Source of the DNA: Betaproteobacteria bacterium
GTDB lineage: Bacteria > Pseudomonadota > Gammaproteobacteria > Burkholderiales > Burkholderiaceae_C
Assembly: GCA_025358155.1 (NCBI GenBank)
Contig: JANYKR010000151.1
Span: 1-64,000, forward strand
Reading direction: 5' to 3'
DNA: 64,000 bases
This document shows positions 25,601-35,697 of the stretch, in pieces; the stretch's first letter is position 1; each line of letters opens with the position of its first letter. The translations under genes and the position numbers were made by a program. The notes under the pieces were generated by a model. The model was not told the origin of the DNA. It did not search any database and saw only the letters and a program-made list of their open reading frames with translations.

Positions 25601-26610
25601 ACCAGCTTCCCGGTGTACTTCTCCAGCACCGCCCAGGCTTCTTCACCAAACTTCTTGTGCCATTCGGCATAAAAGCCGGCGCCGCGCAGCTTGTTGCGGA
25701 ACAGCTCGGCCTCGGTGTTGTTGAAGGCCATGCCCTTGGCCTTCAGGTCAGCCTGCAGGCTGTCGTTGAGTTTTTTGACATCGTCCCGCTGCTTCAGGCC
25801 GGCGGCGTTGATGTGCTTGGTGACGATGTCCTTCAGGTCCTGCGGCAGGCGGTCGAACGACTTCTTGTTGCCCAGAAACCAGAACCCGTCCCACATGTGG
25901 TTGGTGATGGAACAGAACTTCTGCACCTCGTTCAGTTTGGCGGTGGCGATGATGGCCAGCGGATTTTCTTGCGCGTCGGCCACCTTGGTCTGCAGGGCCG
26001 AATACACCTCGGCAAAGTTGATGGTCTGCGGCGATGCCTCGAAGGCCTTGAACATGCTCACCCAGAAAGGGCTGGGCGGGATGCGGATCTTCAGGCCCTT
26101 CAGGTCGTCGGGCGTGGTGATCGGCCTGGTGCTGGTGGTGATCTGGCGGTAGCCGTTATCCCAGATCTTCTCGAAAGCAAACAGACTTGATCCTGCCGCG
26201 ATCTGCTTGCGCACGTGCGCGCCCAGGTCGCCGTCCACCGCACTCCAGACCTGGCCGTAGTCCTTGAACGCAAAGCCCACGCCGCTGATCTGGGCAGCCG
26301 GCACCAGTGTGCCCAGGATCAAGGGTGAGAGCGTGAAAAAGTCGAGCGCGCCCGAGCGCACCTGCGACAGCATGTCGGTGTCGTTGCCGAGCTGGTTGTT
26401 AGGGAAGACCTGAAAATCGATGCGGCCCTTGGACTCGGCGTTGATCGCCGCAGCCATCTCGTTGGCACGGGTGTTCATCGGGTGGGTCAGCGGCAGGTTG
26501 TTGCCGTACTTGATGCTGAACTCCGGCGCGGCGATGGCCGGGCGCAGAGACAGGGCAGGCAGCGCAACGGCGCCAGCGCTGGCGATGAGGTGGCGACGGG
26601 TGATGGACAT
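25597..26610 (-). CDS. TRAP transporter substrate-binding protein (DctP family)
   Basis: Tat-like signal 'MSITRRHLIASAGAVALPALSLRPAIA'; 'MNTRANEMAAAINAESKGRIDFQVFPNNQLGNDTDML'. Confidence 0.93.
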   Translation of the reverse strand: MSITRRHLIASAGAVALPALSLRPAIAAPEFSIKYGNNLPLTHPMNTRANEMAAAINAESKGRIDFQVFPNNQLGNDTDMLSQVRSGALDFFTLSPLILGTLVPAAQISGVGFAFKDYGQVWSAVDGDLGAHVRKQIAAGSSLFAFEKIWDNGYRQITTSTRPITTPDDLKGLKIRIPPSPFWVSMFKAFEASPQTINFAEVYSALQTKVADAQENPLAIIATAKLNEVQKFCSITNHMWDGFWFLGNKKSFDRLPQDLKDIVTKHINAAGLKQRDDVKKLNDSLQADLKAKGMAFNNTEAELFRNKLRGAGFYAEWHKKFGEEAWAVLEKYTGKLV

Positions 26611-26698
26611 GGTGGGGTCTCGGGTTGGGATTCGGGGCAAATCGGTACGGGTTTCAAAAGCAGGCTGTGGGGGGTGATTCTCTACGCCCGGTGAGGGC

Positions 26699-28363
26699 TC
26701 AGTCGGCTTGGACTGCCTGAACCTCGCCACGCGCGGTCAGCAAGCGCAAGACCTCCTGCTTGGTGATCTTGCCATAGCCCGACTTGGGCAGCTCGTCCCA
26801 GAAGAACACCCGCCGCGGCCAGCGGTAACGGGCCAGCCGGCCATCCAGAAAGGCCATCAGGCCGGCTTCATCCACCTGCGGCATTGGCGGTACTTGCGGG
26901 CGGGCGGCCGCGCTGCGGCGCACCACCACGGCCACGCCCACCTCGCCCCAGTGGCGGTCGGGCACACCCAGCACGGCCACCTCGGCCACCTCCGGGTGAG
27001 TCAGCAGCACCTCCTCGACTTCGAGCGGGTAGACATTGGAGCCGCCCGAGATGTACATGTCCGACTCGCGGCCCGTGATGTAGAGCAGGCCCCGTGCGTC
27101 GAGCCGGCCCAGGTCGCCGGTGTGGAACCAGCCGCCGCGCAGCGCCCGGGCCGTGGCCTCGGGGTTGTTGTGGTAACCCGCAAAAACCGCTGGGCCCCGG
27201 CAGCAGATCTCCCCCACCTCGCCACTGGCCACAGGCTGCCCGCCGGCGTCGAGCACCGCCACCTCCATGCCGGTGCGGGGTTTGCCGCAGCTGCCGATGT
27301 GGGCGTTGGCGCTGGCGTCGTCGGCGCAATGCATGTGCGGCGGCAGCACGGTGATGCAGCCGGTCACCTCGCCCAGGCCAAAGTACTGCACCAGTACCGG
27401 GCCGAGCTTTTGCAGGGCCAGGCGTTGGTCGGCACGGTACATCGGCGCGCCGGCGTAGACCATGTAGCGCAGGCTGGCATGGTTGTACTGGTCCACCGAC
27501 GGATGCTCGACCAGCAGCTTGACGATGGTGGGTACGGTGAAGAGGTTGCTGACGCGGTGCCGCTCGACGAGTTGCCAGACGGTCTCTGGATCAAGCTTTT
27601 CGGACGGCAGCAGCACGGTTGCCGCACCGCGCGCCACATTGAGCAGCGCATGGATGCCGGCGCCGTGCGACAGCGGCGCCACCGCGATCGAGCAATCGCG
27701 CTCGTCGGTGCCGGGGATCAGGTCGGCGAGGTGGTTGGCGACGACAAAACCCATCTGGCCGTGGGTCAGCACCGCAGCCTTGGGCTTGCCAGTGGTGCCT
27801 GAGGTGTAGAAGAACCACAGCGGGCTGTCGTGCGCCACGCTGGCCTCGGCCGGCGCAGCGTCCCGGTGCTGGTGCAACAGCGCTTCGTAGCTCAGCTCAG
27901 CCGGCGGTGGGGCGTCGACGGTACCGGCCGTGGCGGCGGGTGGCGGGCCAATCCAGACCACCTGCCGCAGCGCTGAAGAGGCAGCGAGCACCGCCGCCGC
28001 ATGCTCGGCAAACACCGGCTCGACCAGCATCACCACCGCGCCGCTGGATTCCCCCAGGTAGGCCACCTCGGCCGGCGACAGCCGAAAGTTGGTCGGCACC
28101 CAGACACAGCCCATGCGAAACGCCGCCCAGCCGCTCTCGAACATCGCCCGGTTGTTGCGCGACTGCAGCAGGATGCGGTCGCCTTTTTTCAGGCCCAGCG
28201 CCTGCAGCGCGGCCACCAGTGCATCCACCCGCGCATCGATCTCGGCCCAGGTCCAGCGCTGCTCGCCCTGGATCAGCCCGGTGTGCGCGGGCAACAGCCG
28301 GGCGGTGTGTCGCAGCAAGCACGCCAGGTTCATGACCTGGGCGGGGTGTACGGCAGCGCTCAC
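26699..28363 (-). CDS. acyl-CoA synthetase (AMP-dependent synthetase/ligase)
   Basis: 'FFYTSGTTGKPKAAVLTHGQM', 'GWFHTGDLGRLDARGLLYITGRESDMYISGGSNVYPLEVE'. Confidence 0.95.
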   Translation of the reverse strand: MSAAVHPAQVMNLACLLRHTARLLPAHTGLIQGEQRWTWAEIDARVDALVAALQALGLKKGDRILLQSRNNRAMFESGWAAFRMGCVWVPTNFRLSPAEVAYLGESSGAVVMLVEPVFAEHAAAVLAASSALRQVVWIGPPPAATAGTVDAPPPAELSYEALLHQHRDAAPAEASVAHDSPLWFFYTSGTTGKPKAAVLTHGQMGFVVANHLADLIPGTDERDCSIAVAPLSHGAGIHALLNVARGAATVLLPSEKLDPETVWQLVERHRVSNLFTVPTIVKLLVEHPSVDQYNHASLRYMVYAGAPMYRADQRLALQKLGPVLVQYFGLGEVTGCITVLPPHMHCADDASANAHIGSCGKPRTGMEVAVLDAGGQPVASGEVGEICCRGPAVFAGYHNNPEATARALRGGWFHTGDLGRLDARGLLYITGRESDMYISGGSNVYPLEVEEVLLTHPEVAEVAVLGVPDRHWGEVGVAVVVRRSAAARPQVPPMPQVDEAGLMAFLDGRLARYRWPRRVFFWDELPKSGYGKITKQEVLRLLTARGEVQAVQAD

Positions 28364-29526
28364 GCGGTCTCCAGCACGCTCAGGTAGTTGGCCACCGCCG
28401 CGCCGCCCATGTTGAAGACCGCACCCACCCGGGCATGGGCAATCTGCATGGCGCCGGCCGTGCCCGACAATTGCATCGCGGCCATCACATGCTGCGACAC
28501 CCCGGTGGCACCGATCGGGTGCCCCCTCGACTTGAGCCCACCCGACGGATTGACCGGCAAGCGACCGTCCTTGCAGGTGATGCCGTCCAGGATCACCCGG
28601 GCGCCCTGGCCGTGTGGCGCCAGGCCCATGGCCTCGTACTCCAGCAGCTCGGCGATGGTGAAGCAGTCGTGGGTCTCGACAAATTGCAGGTCATCCAGGC
28701 TGGCCCGGGCCTCGGCCAGACCGCGCGACCAGGCCAGCGCCGCGCCCTCGAACCGGGTCGGGTCGCGGCGTGACAGCGGCAGGTACTCGTTGACCTGGGT
28801 GCGCGAGCGCCAGCGCACCGCCGGCACCAACGCGCCGGGCAGGGGTTCCATAGCCAACACGAGTGCTGCCGCGCCGTCCGACACCAGCGAGCAATCAGAG
28901 CGTTTGAGCGGCCCGGCGACAAACGGATTCTTGTCGGACGGCTGGCGGCAAAAGTCAAAGCCCAGGTCGCGCCGCAGGTGGGCATAGGGGTTGTGCACGC
29001 CGTTGGCGTGGTTCTTGGCGGCGATGGCAGCCAGCGCATCACTCTGGTCGCCAAAGCGCTCGAAGTAACCCGCTGTGATCTGGCCGAACACGCCCGCAAA
29101 GCCGCCCGGCGTGTCGCCCTCCTCCTTGACGTAGGAGCACTTCAGCAGCACCTCGCCGATCTGGGCATTGGGCAAGGTGTTCATCTTCTCGAAGCCAACC
29201 ACCAGCACGCGCTTGAGGCGGCCGCTGGCCAGCGCATCCAGCGCCCCCCAGATCGCAGCCGAGCCGGTGGCGCAGGCATTTTCGAGCCGTACCGAGGGCA
29301 CGTGGCGCAACGCGGGGATGGCCACCGCGGCCAAGGCGCCGCTGAAATCCTGGCGCACAAAACCGCCGTTGAAGTGGCCGACAAACACGCCGTCGATGTC
29401 GTCGGGTGTCAGGCCGGCGCTGGCAATGGCCGGCAGGGCGGCGTCTCGGAACAGCTGTTCGGCGTCGATGTTGTCGAGCTTGCCAAAAGGGGTGTGGCCC
29501 CAACCGACGATGTGGGGAGTGGGCAT
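28360..29526 (-). CDS. thiolase-family acetyl-CoA acetyltransferase / lipid-transfer-like protein
   Basis: 'LENACATGSAAIWGALDALASGRLKRVLVVGFEKM', 'VNPSGGLKSRGHPIGATG'. Confidence 0.92.
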   Translation of the reverse strand: MPTPHIVGWGHTPFGKLDNIDAEQLFRDAALPAIASAGLTPDDIDGVFVGHFNGGFVRQDFSGALAAVAIPALRHVPSVRLENACATGSAAIWGALDALASGRLKRVLVVGFEKMNTLPNAQIGEVLLKCSYVKEEGDTPGGFAGVFGQITAGYFERFGDQSDALAAIAAKNHANGVHNPYAHLRRDLGFDFCRQPSDKNPFVAGPLKRSDCSLVSDGAAALVLAMEPLPGALVPAVRWRSRTQVNEYLPLSRRDPTRFEGAALAWSRGLAEARASLDDLQFVETHDCFTIAELLEYEAMGLAPHGQGARVILDGITCKDGRLPVNPSGGLKSRGHPIGATGVSQHVMAAMQLSGTAGAMQIAHARVGAVFNMGGAAVANYLSVLETA

Positions 29527-29696
29527 GGCGGTCTCCAGGAGCTTGGGGTGGCGGGTCGGTGGCTTACAAATTTTAGGGCCGGCACAGGCACCCACGCCCG
29601 CCCTGGGGTGCGTGGACGGTGACGAGGGCACCGCGTCTTGCCGGCGCCCGCCGGGCCACCGAAGCCCGCGGCACCGACGTAAGATCACCCCCGATC

Positions 29697-30080
29697 ATGC
29701 GCTCGAACCCGCCCCGCTTGCCCCGCCGCTTCAGCCTGTCCTGGCTGATGTGGCTGGCGTTGGCGTTGGCGCTGGTGCTGCCGCTGGCCCAGTCGGCAGC
29801 CCAATGGCACGGTTTGTCGCACTACGCGACCGAGGCCGGGGCCGCCGATCTGACACGCCAGACCGGCGGCCGGACAGACGGTCAGGCCGCAGGCCACGCC
29901 CTGGGCTGTGACCTGTGCCTGGCCGGCGCGGCGCTGGACTCTGGCAGCTTGCTCAGCACCCTGCCTGGCTTGCTGTTGCCAACGGTGCGCCACGTGGCTC
30001 CGCTGGCGGCGGGGCTCGGTGTTTGGCTGCCGCCGCTGGCTCGGGCCTACCTGAGCCGCGCGCCACCCGCTCCACGCTGA
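29697..30080 (+). CDS. small membrane/secreted protein with a CxxC motif, DUF2946-like
   Basis: Start ATG 29697; TM/signal 'LSWLMWLALALALVLPLAQSAAQWHGLSH'; 'HALGCDLCLAGAALDSG'; upstream of zinc uptake-like genes. Confidence 0.65.
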   Translation: MRSNPPRLPRRFSLSWLMWLALALALVLPLAQSAAQWHGLSHYATEAGAADLTRQTGGRTDGQAAGHALGCDLCLAGAALDSGSLLSTLPGLLLPTVRHVAPLAAGLGVWLPPLARAYLSRAPPAPR

Positions 30081-30155
30081 CCGTTCGACCGCAACGCCCG
30101 GCCCCGCAAAACCTGCGAGGCTGGCGTCCGAAACGTTCTTGCCTGGAGCATCCCC

Positions 30156-31598
30156 ATGCACAAGCCCTTGTTGGCGAGCCTTGCGCTCGCCCTCGTCACG
30201 CCCGTGGCGGCACGCGCCCAAGCGGCGCCCGCCACACCCGCCACACCCGCCGCATCCACCGAGCTCAACGCACTTCGTCAGGAAATCAACGCCCTGCGAG
30301 CCCGCTACGAAACACGCATGCAGGCGCTGGAACTGCGCCTTCAAGCCGCTGAAGCCGGCACGGCGACTTGGGCAAATTTGGCGGCCACGGCGACCGCCGC
30401 CGCACCAGCGCCCTCCCCGGCCAGCCCTGTCGCCGCCGCAACCGCCGCCGCAACCGCCACCGCCGCCGCCCCACCCCCTGCCAGTGCCAACGCCTTCAAC
30501 CCGGCGATGTCGCTGATCCTGTCCGGGCTCTACCAGCACCGCAGCCGTGACCCCGCCGCCTACACGCTTGCCGGCTTTCCGCTGCCAGTGGGCACGGAAG
30601 CCGGCCCGGGCGGGCGCGGGTTCAGCCTGGCCGAGTCGGAGCTGGGATTTGCCGCCAGCATCGACCCGTGGTGGCGCGGCAGCGCCAACATCGCGCTGCA
30701 TCCCGACAACACCGTTTCGGTCGAGGAGGCCTACATCGAAACCACCGCGCTCGGCAACGGCTTGTCGCTCAAGGCTGGCCGGTTTTTCTCGGGCATCGGC
30801 TACCTCAATGCCCAGCATGCCCACACCTGGGACTTTGTCGACAACCCGCTGGCCTACCAGGCCATGCTGGGCACCCAGTACGGCGACGACGGGCTGCAGC
30901 TGCGCTGGGTCGCCGCCACCGAGCAGTTCATCGAGCTGGGGGCTGAGATCGGTCGGGGCCGCAGCTTTCCGGGCGGCGACAACGCCCGCAACGGCGCCGG
31001 CATGGCGGCATTGACGGCGCATGCCGGCGGCGATCTGGGCGACAGCCAGAGCTGGCGCGCCGGCCTGTCCGTGCTGCGCGCTCGGGCCGAGACCCAAGCC
31101 CTCACCGGTCTTGATTCGGCGGGCCAGACGATTGACAGCAGCTTTTCAGGCACCACCCGGGTCTGGATCGCGGATGCGGTCTGGAAATGGGCGCCCAACG
31201 GCAACGCCACCCGCACCAACTTGAAGCTGCAGGGCGAATGGTTGCAAAGCACCCGCAGCGGCACTCTGGGCACGGCGGCCGTGCCGCTGGGCGGCCCCTA
31301 CCGCGCGGTGCAATCGGGCGGTTACTTGCAGGGCGTCTACCAGTTCATGCCGGCCTGGCGGCTGGGCTTGCGCGCCGAGCGTTTGACTGGCGGCCAGACC
31401 GACTCGCTGTCCCAGCCCTACGCCAGCCCCGGCTACCGCCCCGGCAAGACCAGCCTGATGCTGGACTACAGCGCCAGCGAGTTTTCGCGGATTCGGCTGC
31501 AGTTTGCGCAAGACCGGTCGCGCCGGGACATCAGCGATGGCCAGATTTCGCTGCAGTACCAGATGAGCCTGGGCGCGCACGGCGCGCACCGCTACTGA
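30156..31598 (+). CDS. predicted outer-membrane beta-barrel protein with N-terminal coiled coil
   Basis: Signal 'MHKPLLASLALALVTPVAARA'; 'ELNALRQEINALRARYETRMQALELRLQ'; aromatic/Gly alternating strands; next to ZnuA/ZnuB-like genes. Confidence 0.75.
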   Translation: MHKPLLASLALALVTPVAARAQAAPATPATPAASTELNALRQEINALRARYETRMQALELRLQAAEAGTATWANLAATATAAAPAPSPASPVAAATAAATATAAAPPPASANAFNPAMSLILSGLYQHRSRDPAAYTLAGFPLPVGTEAGPGGRGFSLAESELGFAASIDPWWRGSANIALHPDNTVSVEEAYIETTALGNGLSLKAGRFFSGIGYLNAQHAHTWDFVDNPLAYQAMLGTQYGDDGLQLRWVAATEQFIELGAEIGRGRSFPGGDNARNGAGMAALTAHAGGDLGDSQSWRAGLSVLRARAETQALTGLDSAGQTIDSSFSGTTRVWIADAVWKWAPNGNATRTNLKLQGEWLQSTRSGTLGTAAVPLGGPYRAVQSGGYLQGVYQFMPAWRLGLRAERLTGGQTDSLSQPYASPGYRPGKTSLMLDYSASEFSRIRLQFAQDRSRRDISDGQISLQYQMSLGAHGAHRY

Positions 31599-31618
31599 AC
31601 CCGCCCGGAGACCCCGAG

Positions 31619-32587
31619 ATGAACACCGTGATGATCCTCAACAAGCTGTCTCACCTGCGGCATGGGCCTGGCAGGGTGGCCAGAGCTCTGCCGGCGCTGC
31701 TGCTGTCGGCGCTGGCGCTGTGCTCGCTGCCGGCGCAGGCTGCGCTGAATGTCTTGGCCTGCGAGCCCGAGTGGGCCGCGCTGGCGCAGGAGCTGGGCGG
31801 CAAACTGCTGACCGTATCGTCGGCCACCAACGCGCTGCAAGACCCGCACCAGATCCAGGCCAAACCCAGCCTGATCGCCCGCGCCCGCAGTGCCGACCTG
31901 GTGCTGTGCACGGGCGCCGAGCTGGAGGTCGGCTGGCTGCCAGTGCTGCTGCAGCAGTCGGGCAACGCCCGGGTGCAGGCGGGCCAGCCCGGCAACTTTG
32001 CCGCTGCCGATGGGGTGCGCAAGCTCGATGTGCCGGGCCAGCTGGACCGCGCACAGGGTGACGTGCACGCTGCCGGTAACCCGCACATCCAGACCGACCC
32101 CCGCAATATCGCGGTGGTGGCACAGGCGCTGGCGCTGCGGCTGGCGCAACTCGACCCGGCCCATGCCACCGAGTACGCCCAGCGCCAGGTCGACTTCAAC
32201 CAGCGCTGGCAGCAGGCCATCAACCGCTGGACCGTACAAGCCGCGCCGCTGCGGGGCGTGGCCGTGGTGTCGCAGCACAAGGCCTTTGTCTACCTGTACG
32301 ACTGGCTGGGGCTCAAGGAGGTGGCGGTGCTGGAGCCCAAACCCGGCGTCGAACCCACGGCCTCGCACCTGCAAAGCGTGTTGGCCACGCTCAAGCTCAC
32401 GCCGGCCCGCATGGTCTTGTACAGCGCCTACCAGGACGCCAGGCCGTCGGAATGGTTGAGCAAAAACGCCGGCATCCCGGCCGTCAAGCTGGCCTTCACG
32501 GTGGGCGGTACCGACGGCGCCAAGGACTTGTTCGGCCTGTTCGACGACATGCTCGATCGGATGCTGGCGGCCGGAGCCCGGCGTTGA
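31619..32587 (+). CDS. znuA: metal (probably zinc) ABC transporter substrate-binding protein
   Basis: 'LNVLACEPEWAALAQELGGKLLTVSSATNALQDPHQIQAKPSLIARARSADLVLCTGAELEVGWLP' is a ZnuA-type cluster A-I protein. Confidence 0.92.
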   Translation: MNTVMILNKLSHLRHGPGRVARALPALLLSALALCSLPAQAALNVLACEPEWAALAQELGGKLLTVSSATNALQDPHQIQAKPSLIARARSADLVLCTGAELEVGWLPVLLQQSGNARVQAGQPGNFAAADGVRKLDVPGQLDRAQGDVHAAGNPHIQTDPRNIAVVAQALALRLAQLDPAHATEYAQRQVDFNQRWQQAINRWTVQAAPLRGVAVVSQHKAFVYLYDWLGLKEVAVLEPKPGVEPTASHLQSVLATLKLTPARMVLYSAYQDARPSEWLSKNAGIPAVKLAFTVGGTDGAKDLFGLFDDMLDRMLAAGARR

Positions 32588-33354
32588 ACTGGGCTGCACT
32601 CGACTGGGGCATCCTCGGCCCGGCGCTGATTGCCGGCCTGCTGGTGCTGGCGACCCATGTGCCGCTGGGCATGCAGGTGCTGGACCGGGGCATCGTGTTC
32701 ATCGACCTGGCCATCGCCCAGATCGCCGGCCTGGGGGTGATTGCCGCGATCGCACTGGGCCTGCCCGAGGACGGTGCGGCGGTGCAGATCGCAGCGGTCT
32801 GCGCCGCGCTGCTGGGTGCGGTGCTGCTGACCTGGACCGAGCGCAAGGCGCCCGAGCAGCAAGAGGCGCTGATCGGCGTGATGTTCATCCTGGCGGCCTG
32901 CGCCGGCATCTTGCTGTTGGCCGGCAACCCGCACGGCGGCGAACACCTCAAAGAGCTGCTGGTCGGCCAGATACTGTGGGTCAACAGCAGCCAGCTGCTG
33001 TGGCTGGCCGGCAGCTCGGCGGTGCTGCTGCTGGTGCTGCTGTCGGGGGCGATGCAGCGCCTGGGCCGCTTCGGCTTTTACGCCGTGTTTGCGCTGGCGG
33101 TCACGGCCTCGGTGCAACGGGTGGGCGTGTACCTGGTGTTTTCCAGCCTCATCATCCCGGCGTTGGCCACACGCCACTGGCAAGGGCCGCGCCGTCAAGT
33201 GCTGGCCTATGCCCTGGGCGCTGCGGGTTATGCGCTCGGGCTGGCGCTGTCGGCGCTGTTCGACCTGCCCTCGGGCGCGGTGATCGTCTGGGCGCTGGCG
33301 CTGTGCGCGGTGGCGCTGCGGCTGCTGCAGCGGGGGCCAGGCCGGGCTGGATAA
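32584..33354 (+). CDS. znuB: metal ABC transporter permease, TTG start overlapping the upstream stop
   Basis: Multi-TM ABC-3 family; 'IVFIDLAIAQIAGLGVIAAIALG'; 'AVTASVQRVGVYLVFSSLIIPALAT'. Confidence 0.9.
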   Translation: MNWAALDWGILGPALIAGLLVLATHVPLGMQVLDRGIVFIDLAIAQIAGLGVIAAIALGLPEDGAAVQIAAVCAALLGAVLLTWTERKAPEQQEALIGVMFILAACAGILLLAGNPHGGEHLKELLVGQILWVNSSQLLWLAGSSAVLLLVLLSGAMQRLGRFGFYAVFALAVTASVQRVGVYLVFSSLIIPALATRHWQGPRRQVLAYALGAAGYALGLALSALFDLPSGAVIVWALALCAVALRLLQRGPGRAG

Positions 33355-33390
33355 ACTGGCGCTACCCCCTTCCACAACATCGGACCGCTC

Positions 33391-34200
33391 ATGACCTCAG
33401 CCCCCTCCACCCTGCCCGCACCCAGCCCGGTTGCGGTGGTCACTGGCGGGGCTCGTGGCATCGGCCTCGCCGTGGCGCAGTGGTTTTTGGCGCACGACCA
33501 CCGGGTTGCGCTGTGGGACATCGACGCCAGCACCTTGCAGCAGACCGAACAAACGCTCAACGATGCCGAGCGGGTGCTGGCCGTCGCCTGCGATGTGTCG
33601 CAGCCGGACCAGGTTCAGGCGGCGACAGCGGCCACAGTGGCGCGCTTTGGCCGCATCGATGCCTTGGTCAACAACGCCGGCGTGGCCGTGTTCAAGCCGA
33701 TCCTGCAAACCAGCTTCGAGGACTGGCAGACGGTGCTGGGCACCAACCTGAACGGGCCTTTCTTGTGCACCCAGGCGATCGCGCCGGTGATGTGCCAGAC
33801 CGGCGGCGGCGCCGTGGTCAACATCGCGTCGATCTCGGGCCTGCGCGCCAGCACGCTGCGGGTGGCCTACGGCACCAGCAAGGCCGCATTGATCCACCTG
33901 ACCAAGCAGCAGGCCACCGAGCTGGGCACCGTGGGCATTCGCGTCAATTGCGTCGCGCCCGGGCCGGTGGACACCGAGATGGCCAAGCTGGTGCACAGCG
34001 TGGCGATTCGCTCCGACTACCACGACGTGATCCCGCTGGAGCGCTACGGCACCACCGACGAGATCGCCAACGCGGTGGGTTTTTTGTGCAGCCCGGCGGC
34101 CAGCTACATCAACGGCCAGTTGCTGGCGGTGGACGGTGGTTTTGACGCCGCCGGTGTCGGCCTGCCGACCTTGCGCAAGATGGCGGCTGCTGCACCCTGA
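33391..34200 (+). CDS. short-chain dehydrogenase/reductase
   Basis: 'VVTGGARGIGLAVAQWF', 'LVNNAGVAVF', 'YGTSKAALIHLTKQ'. Confidence 0.95.
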   Translation: MTSAPSTLPAPSPVAVVTGGARGIGLAVAQWFLAHDHRVALWDIDASTLQQTEQTLNDAERVLAVACDVSQPDQVQAATAATVARFGRIDALVNNAGVAVFKPILQTSFEDWQTVLGTNLNGPFLCTQAIAPVMCQTGGGAVVNIASISGLRASTLRVAYGTSKAALIHLTKQQATELGTVGIRVNCVAPGPVDTEMAKLVHSVAIRSDYHDVIPLERYGTTDEIANAVGFLCSPAASYINGQLLAVDGGFDAAGVGLPTLRKMAAAAP

Positions 34201-34246
34201 GCCAGCGCTGCGCAGGCTCAGGCCCTGGGCCGGCCGGGGCCGGCCG

Positions 34247-35029
34247 TTACCGCGCCAGGCCGCGCCGCAGGGACTCGTACAGACACACCGCCGCGGCTGC
34301 GGCGACATTGAGCGACTCCTCACCGCCCGGCTGTGGGATGCGCAGCACCTGGGCGCAGCGGGCACGCAGTGCCGGGGCGATGCCCTGCCCTTCATGGCCC
34401 AAGACCCAGGCACAGGGCATCGGCAGGGCCACGTCGGGCAGCAAGGCGTCGGTGTCCAAGGCTGTGCCAACCAGGGGCACGCGCAGGGCAGCCAAGTCGT
34501 CCGGCTGCAGGCCTTCGATCAGCCGCAAGCCGAAGTGCGCGCCCATGCCGGCCCGCAAGACCTTGGGCGACCAGAGTGCTGCCGTGCCCTGCAGCGCCAG
34601 CACCTGGCCCACGCCGAAGGCCGCCGCACTGCGCAGGATGCTGCCGACGTTGCCGGCGTCTTGCACCCGGTCGAGCACCACGCTGGCTGCGTCGGGCAGC
34701 AGCGGCGGCGGCGCCGGCAAGGCCAGCACAAAACCCAGCCGGGCTGGCGACTCGAGCGCGCTGAAGCCGTCAAACATCGCGTCTGGCACCACCACAACCC
34801 GCGGCGCCCAGTCGGCCAGCGCCCGCAGCGCAGGCCGCGCAAATGCACTCTCGGCCAGCACCGCCTGGGCCGGCCGCCAGCCCTGCTGGCGAACTGCCGA
34901 GCACAGGTGCTCGCCCTCGATCCACAACTCGCCCAGTTTGCGGTAGGCCACAGGGTCGCGGGCCAGCTTGCGCAGCTTGACCAGCAGCGGGTTGTCGCGG
35001 GCGCTGAGGCTGATGAAGGCTTCGGTCAT
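34247..35029 (-). CDS. TrmH/SpoU-family RNA methyltransferase
   Basis: '[24 protein letters not shown]', '[18 protein letters not shown]', '[24 protein letters not shown]'. Confidence 0.95.
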   Translation of the reverse strand: MTEAFISLSARDNPLLVKLRKLARDPVAYRKLGELWIEGEHLCSAVRQQGWRPAQAVLAESAFARPALRALADWAPRVVVVPDAMFDGFSALESPARLGFVLALPAPPPLLPDAASVVLDRVQDAGNVGSILRSAAAFGVGQVLALQGTAALWSPKVLRAGMGAHFGLRLIEGLQPDDLAALRVPLVGTALDTDALLPDVALPMPCAWVLGHEGQGIAPALRARCAQVLRIPQPGGEESLNVAAAAAVCLYESLRRGLAR

Positions 35030-35697
35030 GGGCCCGCCGCGCTGCTGGCAGCGGCCGGGGCTGGCGGCATTGGCGGCAAGGCCAGCACCGCCCGCACCGG
35101 CGCGTAGCTGCGGCGATGCACCTCACAGGCACCAAACGCCCGCAGCGCTGCCAGGTGGGCTGCTGTCGGGTAACCCTTGTGCCGGGCAAAACCGTAGGCC
35201 GGGTAGCGCACATCCAGCGCCAGGCATTGGCGGTCGCGCCAGACCTTGGCCAGGATCGATGCGGCCGAGATCGCCGGCACCCGGGCGTCGCCCTTGACGA
35301 TGGCCGCCGCCGGCATCTTCAGCAGAGGCAGCTGGTTGCCATCGACCAGCACCCGGTGCGGCACCAGGCGCAGGCCCTCGACCGCCCGGCGCATCGCCAG
35401 CAGGGTGGCTTGCAGGATGTTGAGTCGGTCGATCTCTTCGACACTGGCCTCGGCGATGCAACAGGCCAGAGCCTTGGCGCGGATTTCTTCGAACAGCTTT
35501 TCGCGCCGCTTTGGGCTGATCAGCTTGGAGTCGCCCAGGCCCCGGATCGGCTGCCGGTCGTCCAGGATCACCGCCGCCGCCACCACCGGGCCGGCCAGCG
35601 GGCCGCGCCCGGCCTCGTCCACCCCAGCCAGCAAACCGGGCGTGGCCCAGGGCAGGCCAAGCTCTTCAAGCAATCTGGAGGACTTGCGCAATGACAT
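35026..35697 (-). CDS. rnhB: ribonuclease HII
   Basis: '[25 protein letters not shown]', '[20 protein letters not shown]'. Confidence 0.96.
   Translation of the reverse strand: MSLRKSSRLLEELGLPWATPGLLAGVDEAGRGPLAGPVVAAAVILDDRQPIRGLGDSKLISPKRREKLFEEIRAKALACCIAEASVEEIDRLNILQATLLAMRRAVEGLRLVPHRVLVDGNQLPLLKMPAAAIVKGDARVPAISAASILAKVWRDRQCLALDVRYPAYGFARHKGYPTAAHLAALRAFGACEVHRRSYAPVRAVLALPPMPPAPAAASSAAGP

Noticed and set aside
23732-25672. 646-aa plus-strand ORF rich in Gln/His/Arg opposite the TRAP permease
   Set aside because: Composition is the expected complement of a hydrophobic membrane protein gene.
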